Assembly: GCF_000828615.1 (NCBI RefSeq)
Contig: NZ_AP012273.1
Location: 2,480,001 to 2,544,000 of the forward strand
Length of the DNA: 64,000 nt
From: Thiolapillus brandeum
GTDB taxonomy: Bacteria > Pseudomonadota > Gammaproteobacteria > Chromatiales > Chromatiaceae
Direction: 5' to 3'
Positions within the stretch are counted from its first letter, which is position 1, and the number at the start of each line of letters is the position of its first letter. The position numbers were made by a program, and so were the translations under genes. The notes under the pieces are model-generated. The model saw nothing but the letters and a program-made list of their open reading frames with translations. It was not told where the DNA came from and did no database searches. Below are positions 1 to 6,662 of the stretch, one piece after another.

Positions 1-1
1 T

Positions 2-1195
2 GGGGTACTCCTGGACTGGGTGCCGGCGCATTTTCCCAGGGACGAATTCGCCCTGGCCCGTTTCACTGGCGAGCCGCTCTACGAACATGCCGATCCACGC
101 AAGGGCGAGCACCGGGACTGGGGCACCCTGATCTTCGACTTCGGTCGTAACGAGGTGCGCAACTTCCTGGTGGCCAATGCCTTGTACTGGATCGAGGAAT
201 TCCACATCGACGGACTGCGCGTGGATGCCGTGGCATCCATGCTCTACCTGGATTACTCCCGGGAGGACGGTGACTGGACCCCCAACCGCTACGGCGGCCG
301 GGAACACCTGGAAGCCATAGATTTCCTGCGCGAGATGAACGAAGCCGTACATACCCGCTTCCCCGGGGTGATCACCGTGGCCGAAGAGTCCACCGCCTGG
401 CCCCTAGTCTCACGCCCACCCTACATGGGTGGTCTGGGCTTCTCCATGAAATGGAACATGGGCTGGATGCACGACACCCTGTCCTACATGGAAACCGACC
501 CCATCTATCGCAAGTACCACCACGACAAGCTCACTTTCAGCCAGCTCTACCTGTGGAGCGAAAATTTCGTGCTGCCTTTTTCCCACGATGAAGTCGTGCA
601 TCTGAAAAAAAGCATGCTGGACAAGATGCCCGGCGATGTCTGGCAGCGTTTTGCCAACCTGCGCCTGCTGTACGCCTACCAGTACGCCCATCCCGGAAAG
701 AAGCTGTTGTTCATGGGCAGCGAATTTGCACAATGGACGGAATGGAACGCCAAGACCGCCCTGGACTGGCCCCTGATGGATGTGCCCGATCACCAGGGCA
801 TCCACAAGCTGGTGACAGACCTGAACCATTTGTATTCCGCCGAAGCCGCCCTGCATGAAACCGATTTCGATCATGAAGGCTTCCAGTGGATCGACTGCCA
901 TGACAGCGAACAGTCCATTCTCAGCTTTGTGCGTCGCAGCAAGAGCAACCCGGCCGACGTGCTGCTGTGCCTGTTCAATTTCACCCCGGTCCCCCGCCTG
1001 GGTTACCGCATTGGCGTCCCCTCACCGGGGAATTACCACGAATGCCTGAACAGCGATTCCAGCTGGTATGGCGGCAGCAATATGGGCAATGCCGGAAGCA
1101 TCTCCTCGGAGGCCGTTCCCTGGATGGGATTCGAGCACTCCCTGGAGCTGACCCTGCCGCCCCTGGGCGCCCTGTTCCTCAAACCCCAAGCCTGA
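2..1195 (+). CDS. glgB: 1,4-alpha-glucan branching enzyme, C-terminal part (5' end outside window)
   Basis: Makes the alpha-1,6 branches of glycogen by cutting and re-joining alpha-1,4 chains in the cytoplasm. The reading frame is open from the first bases ([15 protein letters not shown], a typical branching-enzyme stretch), so the N-terminal carbohydrate module and the start lie outside. The GH13 residues are visible: the nucleophile Asp in GLRVDAV, the acid/base Glu in ITVAEES and the third Asp in SHDEVVH, followed by the C-terminal all-beta domain. It ends 9 bases before glgA, so the two are probably one operon. A GTG at position 20 could be mistaken for a start, but it is an internal valine codon. 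Family assignment is secure. Confidence 0.96.
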   Translation, partial: GVLLDWVPAHFPRDEFALARFTGEPLYEHADPRKGEHRDWGTLIFDFGRNEVRNFLVANALYWIEEFHIDGLRVDAVASMLYLDYSREDGDWTPNRYGGREHLEAIDFLREMNEAVHTRFPGVITVAEESTAWPLVSRPPYMGGLGFSMKWNMGWMHDTLSYMETDPIYRKYHHDKLTFSQLYLWSENFVLPFSHDEVVHLKKSMLDKMPGDVWQRFANLRLLYAYQYAHPGKKLLFMGSEFAQWTEWNAKTALDWPLMDVPDHQGIHKLVTDLNHLYSAEAALHETDFDHEGFQWIDCHDSEQSILSFVRRSKSNPADVLLCLFNFTPVPRLGYRIGVPSPGNYHECLNSDSSWYGGSNMGNAGSISSEAVPWMGFEHSLELTLPPLGALFLKPQA

Positions 1196-1204
1196 TTTCA
1201 AGCC

Positions 1205-2671
1205 ATGAAGATTCTTTTTGCCGCAAGCGAAGCCTATCCCCTGGTCAAGACCGGTGGTCTGGGAGACGTGATCCATGCCCTGCCCCGAGCCCTGCAGCAA
1301 CAGGGCCAGGACGTCCGGGTCATACTGCCCGCCTACCGTCTGGTACTGGAACAAATCAGTGACATGCGCATCGCCGGCTGGCTACGGGTACAAGGTGCCA
1401 GCCGCATTCACGATGTGCGCATCCTGGAAACCCGGGATCACCACCTGGGAGTGCCTCTGCTGCTGGTGGATGCTCCGGATCTGTTCGACCGCCCGGGCAG
1501 TCCCTATGTCCATCCGGATGGTTACAACTGGCACGACAATGCCGACCGCTTCTCGGTATTTTCCCGAGCCGTGGCACAACTCGCCTCCAGCAGCGACATC
1601 CTGGACTGGAAGCCGGACGTGGTACACGCCCATGACTGGCAGACAGGCCTGCTGCCCGCATTGCTGAAGCTGGTGCCGGATGCCCCCGCCAGTGTGTACA
1701 CCATTCACAACCTTTCCTACAGTGGCGTCTTTTCCCACGAGGAATTCAGCCATCTGCATCTGCCTTCGGAATGGTGGTCCGCGGAAGCCCTGGAATTCTT
1801 TGGCAACTTCTCCATGCTTAAAGGAGGCATCGTATTCGCCGACCGGGTCACCACCGTCAGCCCAACTTATGCCCAGGAGATCCAGACACCTGGCTTCGGC
1901 TACGGCTTTGACGGAGTGCTGCGCGCCCATGCTCACAAGCTCAGCGGCATCCTCAACGGCATCGATCAGGACATCTGGAACCCGGCCACGGATCACTACC
2001 TTCCCGAACACTACTCGGTGAAACACCGCTATCTTGCGGGCAAGCGTGCCAACAAGCAAAAGCTCCTGGAACAACTGGGCGTGGATGCAGGAGACAAGGA
2101 TCTGGACAGCCCGCTGCTGGGCTTTATTGGCCGACTGGTGGAACAAAAGGGTGTGGACCTGATTCTGGAAGTGATTCCGCACATTCTGGACAACCACAAT
2201 GCGCGTTTCGTCATTCTGGGCTCCGGTGAGCAGCATTTCGAAAATGCCCTGCGCGAACTCGCGGCCCTCTACCCACAGCGCCTGCTGCTCACCCTGGGAT
2301 ATTCCGAAGAGCTCGCCCACCGCATCGAGGCAGGTGCCGACATCTTCCTCATGCCCTCACGCTTCGAACCTTGCGGCCTGAACCAGATGTACAGCCTTCG
2401 CTATGGCACCCCACCCCTGGTGCATCACGTAGGTGGTCTGGCCGATACGGTAACAGATGCCAATACCGAGAATCTGAAAAACGACACCGCCACAGGCTTC
2501 GTCTTCCATGAACCCAATGCCGCCACCATGCTGGCGACCCTGGAGCGCGCCCTGGATCTCTATCATCACCCCAAGCCCTGGCACCAGCTGGTACGCACCG
2601 CCATGTCCCAGGACTTCGGCTGGACCAAGAGCGCGGCGAAGTACATCAGTCTGTACGAGGAGATCAGCTAG
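1205..2671 (+). CDS. glgA: ADP-glucose glycogen synthase, GT5
   Basis: Extends alpha-1,4-glucan chains from ADP-glucose. The 488-residue product starts MKILFAASEAYPLVKTGGLGDV, carrying the KTGGLGD nucleotide-sugar loop at about residues 15-21. The GT-B C-terminal half has GFIGRLVEQKG and the catalytic region SRFEPCGLNQMYSLRYGT near residues 382-399. Length matches bacterial GlgA. It follows glgB by 9 bases. No clear terminator lies in the 51 bases to the convergent next gene, only a short stretch (GGAAGCTCGGATT) that resembles the ends of the palindromic elements found elsewhere in the window. Confidence 0.97.
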   Translation: MKILFAASEAYPLVKTGGLGDVIHALPRALQQQGQDVRVILPAYRLVLEQISDMRIAGWLRVQGASRIHDVRILETRDHHLGVPLLLVDAPDLFDRPGSPYVHPDGYNWHDNADRFSVFSRAVAQLASSSDILDWKPDVVHAHDWQTGLLPALLKLVPDAPASVYTIHNLSYSGVFSHEEFSHLHLPSEWWSAEALEFFGNFSMLKGGIVFADRVTTVSPTYAQEIQTPGFGYGFDGVLRAHAHKLSGILNGIDQDIWNPATDHYLPEHYSVKHRYLAGKRANKQKLLEQLGVDAGDKDLDSPLLGFIGRLVEQKGVDLILEVIPHILDNHNARFVILGSGEQHFENALRELAALYPQRLLLTLGYSEELAHRIEAGADIFLMPSRFEPCGLNQMYSLRYGTPPLVHHVGGLADTVTDANTENLKNDTATGFVFHEPNAATMLATLERALDLYHHPKPWHQLVRTAMSQDFGWTKSAAKYISLYEEIS

Positions 2672-2722
2672 GGAAGCTCGGATTCAACAGCCTATGAGCA
2701 TTCAGGAACCATGGCAGTGATC

Positions 2723-3421
2723 TCAAATCGCCACGTAGGTCCACCCCTTTTTCAGATGGCTGACGACAAAGCTGACCGCAGAAGGCGCGACCTCGGCTTC
2801 CTCCACCAGTTTTACGGGCTTGCCCTTTTTCTTCAGGTTGAACAGGGTATTGTTACAGGCCACGAAATGCAAAGAGGCATAACGATCCTTGAGGGCACTG
2901 ATGTCCGCTGCCACAGATGTGGTGGCCGTGCGTAGCAGGTCCACGCCACCGGCGCTGGTAACCACATACACTTCAGTACCGTTTCGCTCATACCTGCTCA
3001 ACAGCTTTTCCGCAGTCGCCAGAGTCTCCTTGAACTTGGCAGGATCGGAATCCCCCAGGTACAGCACCACCTTCGCAGCATCCGGATGCACGTCCGCGAG
3101 ACGGAAAATTTCGTGCTTGTTCCCCCCATCCGGCGACAGAACCCAGCCACTGATGAATCCCGACAACAGCAGAATCAGGAAACCCGCTGCCCGGGACAGC
3201 CAGGCATGGCGATTGCCGGAAGTTGCCTGATCTGGCACCTCATCCAGAGGATAGGCATACCCCAGCAGATCCTTGACCCGGCGTATGTCACAAAGTTCGC
3301 CTCTCAAAGCCTCATCCTCATCCAGAATCGCCAACACCTCTTCCTGCTCTTTGACATCCAGTTCATTGTCTGCCAGAGCATTGAGCAGGTTTTCCCGTGA
3401 TTTCATGTTCAGATCTTTCAT
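2723..3421 (-). CDS. membrane anti-sigma-like protein fused to a DsrE-like domain
   Basis: Probable regulator of the sigma factor encoded just upstream, whose stop overlaps this start as ATGA (translational coupling). Residues 1-60 are a charged helical region like anti-sigma N-termini (LADNELDVKEQEEVLAIL) without an HxxxCxxC zinc finger. Residues 74-95 form one membrane segment. Residues about 117-232 resemble a DsrE-type domain, with VVLYLGDSDPAKF, a single cysteine at 189 in HFVACNNTL and the ending KKGWTYVAI. The secreted protein across the divergent promoter has the same AC.NT motif and a similar ending, so the two domains are probably homologous. The topology places the DsrE-like domain in the periplasm. 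The signalling role is inferred; an alternative start is Met6. Confidence 0.7.
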   Translation of the reverse strand: MKDLNMKSRENLLNALADNELDVKEQEEVLAILDEDEALRGELCDIRRVKDLLGYAYPLDEVPDQATSGNRHAWLSRAAGFLILLLSGFISGWVLSPDGGNKHEIFRLADVHPDAAKVVLYLGDSDPAKFKETLATAEKLLSRYERNGTEVYVVTSAGGVDLLRTATTSVAADISALKDRYASLHFVACNNTLFNLKKKGKPVKLVEEAEVAPSAVSFVVSHLKKGWTYVAI

Positions 3422-3960
3422 TTCACTCGTCTCAGTACAGTTTCTGCAGGCGCAGCCGGCGCCTGAAGATGGAGCAACTCAGTGCGTAAAACCTTTCTTG
3501 CCCGGTTCAGCCGGCTCATCACCGTGCCAATGGGAATCTCCAGAATTTCCGCAACCTCGGCATAGCGGAATTCCTCCAGGTCCACCAGGGTCACCACCTC
3601 ACGCTGCCCAATAGGCAGACGGGCCACGGCCTGGCGCACCCGGTCGGCCAGCTGTTGCTGTTCCAACAGACCATCCGGCCCACTATCGGATTCCGCCGGC
3701 ACCTCAGTCAACTCCACCATGGGCTTTGACCGCCGCAGGTATTCCATCCAGCAGTTATGCAGGATGCGGCAAAGCCAGGCATTCAACTTTTCCCGGTCCT
3801 TGAGTTGCTGGCGTTTCTGCCAGGCTTTCACCATGCAGTCCTGCACCAGGTCATCTGCAAGCATTCGATCCCCGCACCAGGATATGGCCAGGCGATACAG
3901 GTTATTCCGCTGCCCCTTTAATTGTTTTTTCAGGCTCGGCGGGAAGCAAATATCAATCAT
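3418..3960 (-). CDS. ECF-family RNA polymerase sigma factor
   Basis: Directs RNA polymerase to a small regulon. The 180-residue product has region 2 (LYRLAISWCGDRMLADDLVQDCMVKAW, about residues 21-47) and region 4 (LPIGQREVVTLVDLEEFRY, then AEVAEILEIPIGTVMSRLNRAR, about residues 115-154), with no region 1 or 3, as expected for ECF sigmas. It is followed at once by the anti-sigma-like gene (ATGA overlap). A good ribosome site, GGAGGAG, sits 5-6 bases before the ATG. Upstream on the same strand is GGAATA-N16-CATC, matching the GGAATA-N16-CGTC of the divergent promoter, which suggests autoregulation. Subgroup and inducing signal are unknown. Confidence 0.93.
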   Translation of the reverse strand: MIDICFPPSLKKQLKGQRNNLYRLAISWCGDRMLADDLVQDCMVKAWQKRQQLKDREKLNAWLCRILHNCWMEYLRRSKPMVELTEVPAESDSGPDGLLEQQQLADRVRQAVARLPIGQREVVTLVDLEEFRYAEVAEILEIPIGTVMSRLNRARKVLRTELLHLQAPAAPAETVLRRVK

Positions 3961-3983
3961 GTAACACTCCTCCGTTTAAGAAA

Positions 3984-4009
3984 GATGCATCAGATACCGC
4001 CTTTATTCC
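3984..4009 (-). promoter_or_regulatory. candidate ECF-type promoter for the sigma/anti-sigma operon
   Basis: Reading the minus strand, GGAATA (4009-4004) is followed by 16 bases and then CATC (3987-3984), 23 bases before the sigma start codon. The -35 element resembles the GGAA class used by many ECF sigmas, and it is repeated on the plus strand 37 bases away. Predicted from motif and spacing only. Confidence 0.45.
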
Positions 4010-4045
4010 ATCTTTTTTTGAAAAAGATTTTTTTGGGAAATCAGG

Positions 4046-4071
4046 GGAATAAATACGGAAATACCTGCGTC
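4046..4071 (+). promoter_or_regulatory. candidate ECF-type promoter for the secreted DsrE-like gene
   Basis: GGAATA at 4046-4051, a 16-base spacer and CGTC at 4068-4071, ending 45 bases before the DsrE-like start codon. It shares GGAATAAA and spacer length with the opposite promoter at 3984-4009, which suggests that one sigma factor reads both. Predicted from motif and spacing only. Confidence 0.5.
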
Positions 4072-4116
4072 CTTATGCCACCAACAACAGCAATACCGAA
4101 GGAGCAATAGGAGAAC

Positions 4117-4569
4117 ATGAAAATCACAACAGCATGGTTCGGCCTGCTATTTCTGGCAGCAATGTTTATGACTGCCAACGCCCTGGCGGAAGCAGAGAAT
4201 GAGGCAAAACCCTTCGCGGAAAAACATGTGGTCCTGCAGATCAGCGATCCCAATCCCTTCAAACAGACTCTGGTTCTGAACGTGGCCAACAATCTCATCA
4301 AGCACTACGGCCAGGACAGGATCGACATCGAGATCGTTGCCTTCGGCCCCGGCCTGCGCCTGTTGTTGGCAGACAACAGCAATCTGTCACGCATCGATGG
4401 ACTGTCCAGTCAGGGCGTACGTTTCAGCGCCTGTTCCAACACCATCAAGGCCTTTACCAGGAAACTGGGCAAAGAACCGAAACTGAATCCACACTCCACC
4501 CGGGTATCCGCTGGTGTGGTGCGCATCATGGATCTGGTGGACAAAGGCTACACCCTGATCAAACCCTGA
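4117..4569 (+). CDS. secreted DsrE-family protein
   Basis: 150 residues with a signal peptide (hydrophobic 5-20, cleavage likely after NALA, residue 24), then a DsrE/YchN-like fold: VVLQISDPNPFKQTLVLNVANNL, IDIEIVAFGPGLRLLL, and a single cysteine at 106 in VRFSACSNTI, the usual place of the active or carrier cysteine in this family. It is divergent from the sigma/anti-sigma operon, whose anti-sigma carries a similar domain on its periplasmic side. It may share a ligand or partner with that domain, or be a target of the sigma factor. The ribosome site AGGAG lies 5 bases before ATG. Substrate unknown; sulfur-carrier activity is known for some relatives but not shown here. Confidence 0.75.
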   Translation: MKITTAWFGLLFLAAMFMTANALAEAENEAKPFAEKHVVLQISDPNPFKQTLVLNVANNLIKHYGQDRIDIEIVAFGPGLRLLLADNSNLSRIDGLSSQGVRFSACSNTIKAFTRKLGKEPKLNPHSTRVSAGVVRIMDLVDKGYTLIKP

Positions 4570-4772
4570 GTACCACTGAATCGACAGGTTTCGCCCGGGT
4601 GCATGGCGCAATCACTGATTCATCCCGATCCTTGAATATCTGCGGCCGCCCAAAGAGTTGCAGATTCACACTTCGCGGATCCAATCAGCATGGCCCGGGG
4701 CATCCCGCTGAATCCGTGGGCACCCATTCCAACAACAACTGATACCGACCCGAATCCAAAGGGGGATTTGCA

Positions 4773-6104
4773 ATGAAAAAGATTCTGGGATGCGCAGCAG
4801 TGCTGACCGCATCAATGACCATCAACAACCTTCACGCCGCCAACTGGCTGATGCTGCAAGGCACGGAAAGCTCTTCCTCCGCGCCTCGCGCCAAGGTCTG
4901 GGGCTTTATCCAACCGGAATTCCAGTCCACCAGCGGCACGGAACTCGCTGCCGGTCCCTGGAAGGGGCAGGACGCCGCCTTCAACATGATCGGCCCCGAT
5001 CTGGATTCCAGCGACACCTTTCAGATTCGCCGGGCACGAATTGGCGTGCGTGGTACCGGCTTTGGTCTGGACAGCGGGGTGAACTATTTCCTGCTGGTGG
5101 AAGCGGGGAACAATGGCATCACCAAACTCGGAGGCGGTGGCGCCGTCAAGGCCACTGACGCAAGCGTGACATTCAACTATGTGCCCCACGCCCGTTTCCG
5201 GGTAGGTCTTTTCAAGACACCAGGGTCTGAAGAAGGACTGATGGCCATTCATGTGTTCAACTATGTCAATTTCACCAGTATGGCCAGACAGCAACTCCTG
5301 GAGCGCTTTCTTGCTGAAGACGGCAGCCGCAAAGGCACGGACAAGGATGCCACCAATGCACCGGTTTCCGCCATCGGCGCCTTCCGCGACATTGGCGTGC
5401 AGGTCTTCGATACTTTCAAAAGCGGCGAATGGGAACACAGCTATGCCGCCATGATCGGCAATGGCAATGGTATCGACTGGAGCGACAATGACAGTAACAA
5501 GGACTACTACCTGTACTGGGCTTCCGAACGGGTCTTCGGTGGCCAGAAAGCCCGCCGCCAGGGCTGGAAGATGTTCGCCTGGTACAACGACGGCACACGC
5601 ACCCTGGACTATGTCAACGGGATAGCCGGAAAGCAGGAGTTCGACCGCAAGCGCTGGGGCTTCGGCACCACCTACCTGAAGGGCAAGTGGCGCGCCGCGG
5701 CGGAATTCACATGGGCCGATGGCATGATCTTCAATGGCAGTGACGGCGGCGCCGTACCCGGCAGCCTGAACAATGCTGGCACCGCCAGGGCCTCCCTGAA
5801 CATGCTTCCGGAAGACAAGGCCGATGGCTGGTATGTGGATCTGGGCTACAAGGTCATGCCACAGCTGGAACTCGATGTGCGCTATGACACTCTGCACCGG
5901 GGCACGGACACCAACAAGGGCCAGCGGGACTTCGAAACCTGGACTCTGGGCGCCCAGTGGTTCTTCAACAAGAAGGCCCGGCTCATTGCCAACTACGAGA
6001 TTCGCAGCGCCGAAGCCCCCGGCTGGTCATCATCAGCACCACCCAACCGGATTCTGGATGGAATGGATGACCGTTTCTCCGTTCAGATACTGGCGATATT
6101 CTAG
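4773..6104 (+). CDS. outer-membrane porin, OprP/OprO-like
   Basis: 443 residues with a signal peptide ending LHAAN (about residue 24) and a beta-barrel sequence: alternating aromatic strands, FQIRRARIGVRGTGFGLDSGVNYFLLVEAG, a short-chain KLMPQLELDVRYDTLHRG-like strand region, and a C-terminal Phe (SVQILAIF), the usual barrel-assembly signal. The RRARIGVRG block is typical of phosphate-selective-type porins. The substrate cannot be told from sequence. GGGGG lies 5-9 bases before ATG. The gene stands alone; a repeat element abuts its stop codon and separates it from a likely terminator at 6414-6448. Confidence 0.82.
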   Translation: MKKILGCAAVLTASMTINNLHAANWLMLQGTESSSSAPRAKVWGFIQPEFQSTSGTELAAGPWKGQDAAFNMIGPDLDSSDTFQIRRARIGVRGTGFGLDSGVNYFLLVEAGNNGITKLGGGGAVKATDASVTFNYVPHARFRVGLFKTPGSEEGLMAIHVFNYVNFTSMARQQLLERFLAEDGSRKGTDKDATNAPVSAIGAFRDIGVQVFDTFKSGEWEHSYAAMIGNGNGIDWSDNDSNKDYYLYWASERVFGGQKARRQGWKMFAWYNDGTRTLDYVNGIAGKQEFDRKRWGFGTTYLKGKWRAAAEFTWADGMIFNGSDGGAVPGSLNNAGTARASLNMLPEDKADGWYVDLGYKVMPQLELDVRYDTLHRGTDTNKGQRDFETWTLGAQWFFNKKARLIANYEIRSAEAPGWSSSAPPNRILDGMDDRFSVQILAIF

Positions 6105-6330
6105 GGGTCTGTCGGGTTTGACCGTTTGAAACGAAAATCACTGGGGGCGAATTAAATCAGTTTATCGAGCGAGGCGAAAAGAATGAATGGAGCATTCTTT
6201 CGCGCAAGCCCCGAAGGGGTGAAGTACAGGGAGGTACTTCACAATAGCAGGGCTATTTAACGAGTTCGATAAGCTGAGTGAATCGCCATCCAGGGATTTA
6301 CAGTCAAACAGCGTTAAATCCGACAGACTC
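6105..6330. repeat. MITE-like palindromic element A1, 226 bp
   Basis: It begins directly after the porin stop codon. The ends are inverted: GGGTCTGTCGGGTTTGAC on the left against the complement of TAAATCCGACAGACTC on the right. CTAG flanks both sides (6101-6104 and 6331-6334), which could be a target duplication or simply an extension of the palindrome. Inside are smaller palindromes such as AATAGCAGGGCTATT. No coding sequence. Element A2 at 11522-11679 has the same architecture. Confidence 0.7.
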
Positions 6331-6413
6331 CTAGCCCGGATCCAGTCACTCAATTATCCAGCAGCACCACTCTCTAGAGGCTACCAGCAACCCTCCGCAA
6401 AATGCTGGTTATT

Positions 6414-6448
6414 GGCCGGACTTCCTACAGGGAGTCCGGTCTTTTTTT
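6414..6448 (+). terminator. Rho-independent terminator, probably of the porin gene
   Basis: The stem GGCCGGACTTCC / GGGAGTCCGGTC with a short loop is followed by seven T residues (6442-6448). The nearest upstream plus-strand gene is the porin 310 bases away, so element A1 seems to have been inserted between gene and terminator. Confidence 0.8.
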
Positions 6449-6480
6449 GTCCGGCATTCTTCACGGCTTCCCTGGCAGGA

Positions 6481-6600
6481 TATTCAAAAAGCCCTCCCAT
6501 GGTCTTTCCCCCATTTTCAACAACTTATGATCGTTGAAAATGACCGCACTTCCTTGTACCGCAATCAGACCGTCAAAAAACGGCGTTTTTCAACAGCCTT
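6481..6600 (-). repeat. dispersed palindromic repeat B, copy 1
   Basis: The minus strand aligns almost end to end with 40870-41023: AAGGCTGTTGAAAAAC, then CTGATTGC, then ATTTTCAAC...GTTGAAAAT, then GGAAAGAC, then a GGGCTTTTT end. It lies just upstream of glgP and covers any upstream extension of that reading frame, so the glgP start must be downstream. Non-coding. Confidence 0.85.
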
Positions 6601-6662
6601 GCAGGCGTTTGCCGTTACAATTGGGATATTCAATCCACCGCCATCAATCCAAAATCCTATCC

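Noticed and set aside
4812-5897. 361-residue antisense reading frame inside the porin gene
   Set aside because: Complete shadow of a barrel gene with signal peptide and terminal Phe; the antisense product has no recognisable domain.
6534-6662. 43-residue N-terminal extension of glgP
   Set aside because: Encoded by repeat B1 and unlike phosphorylases; the family homology begins after the ATG at 6663.
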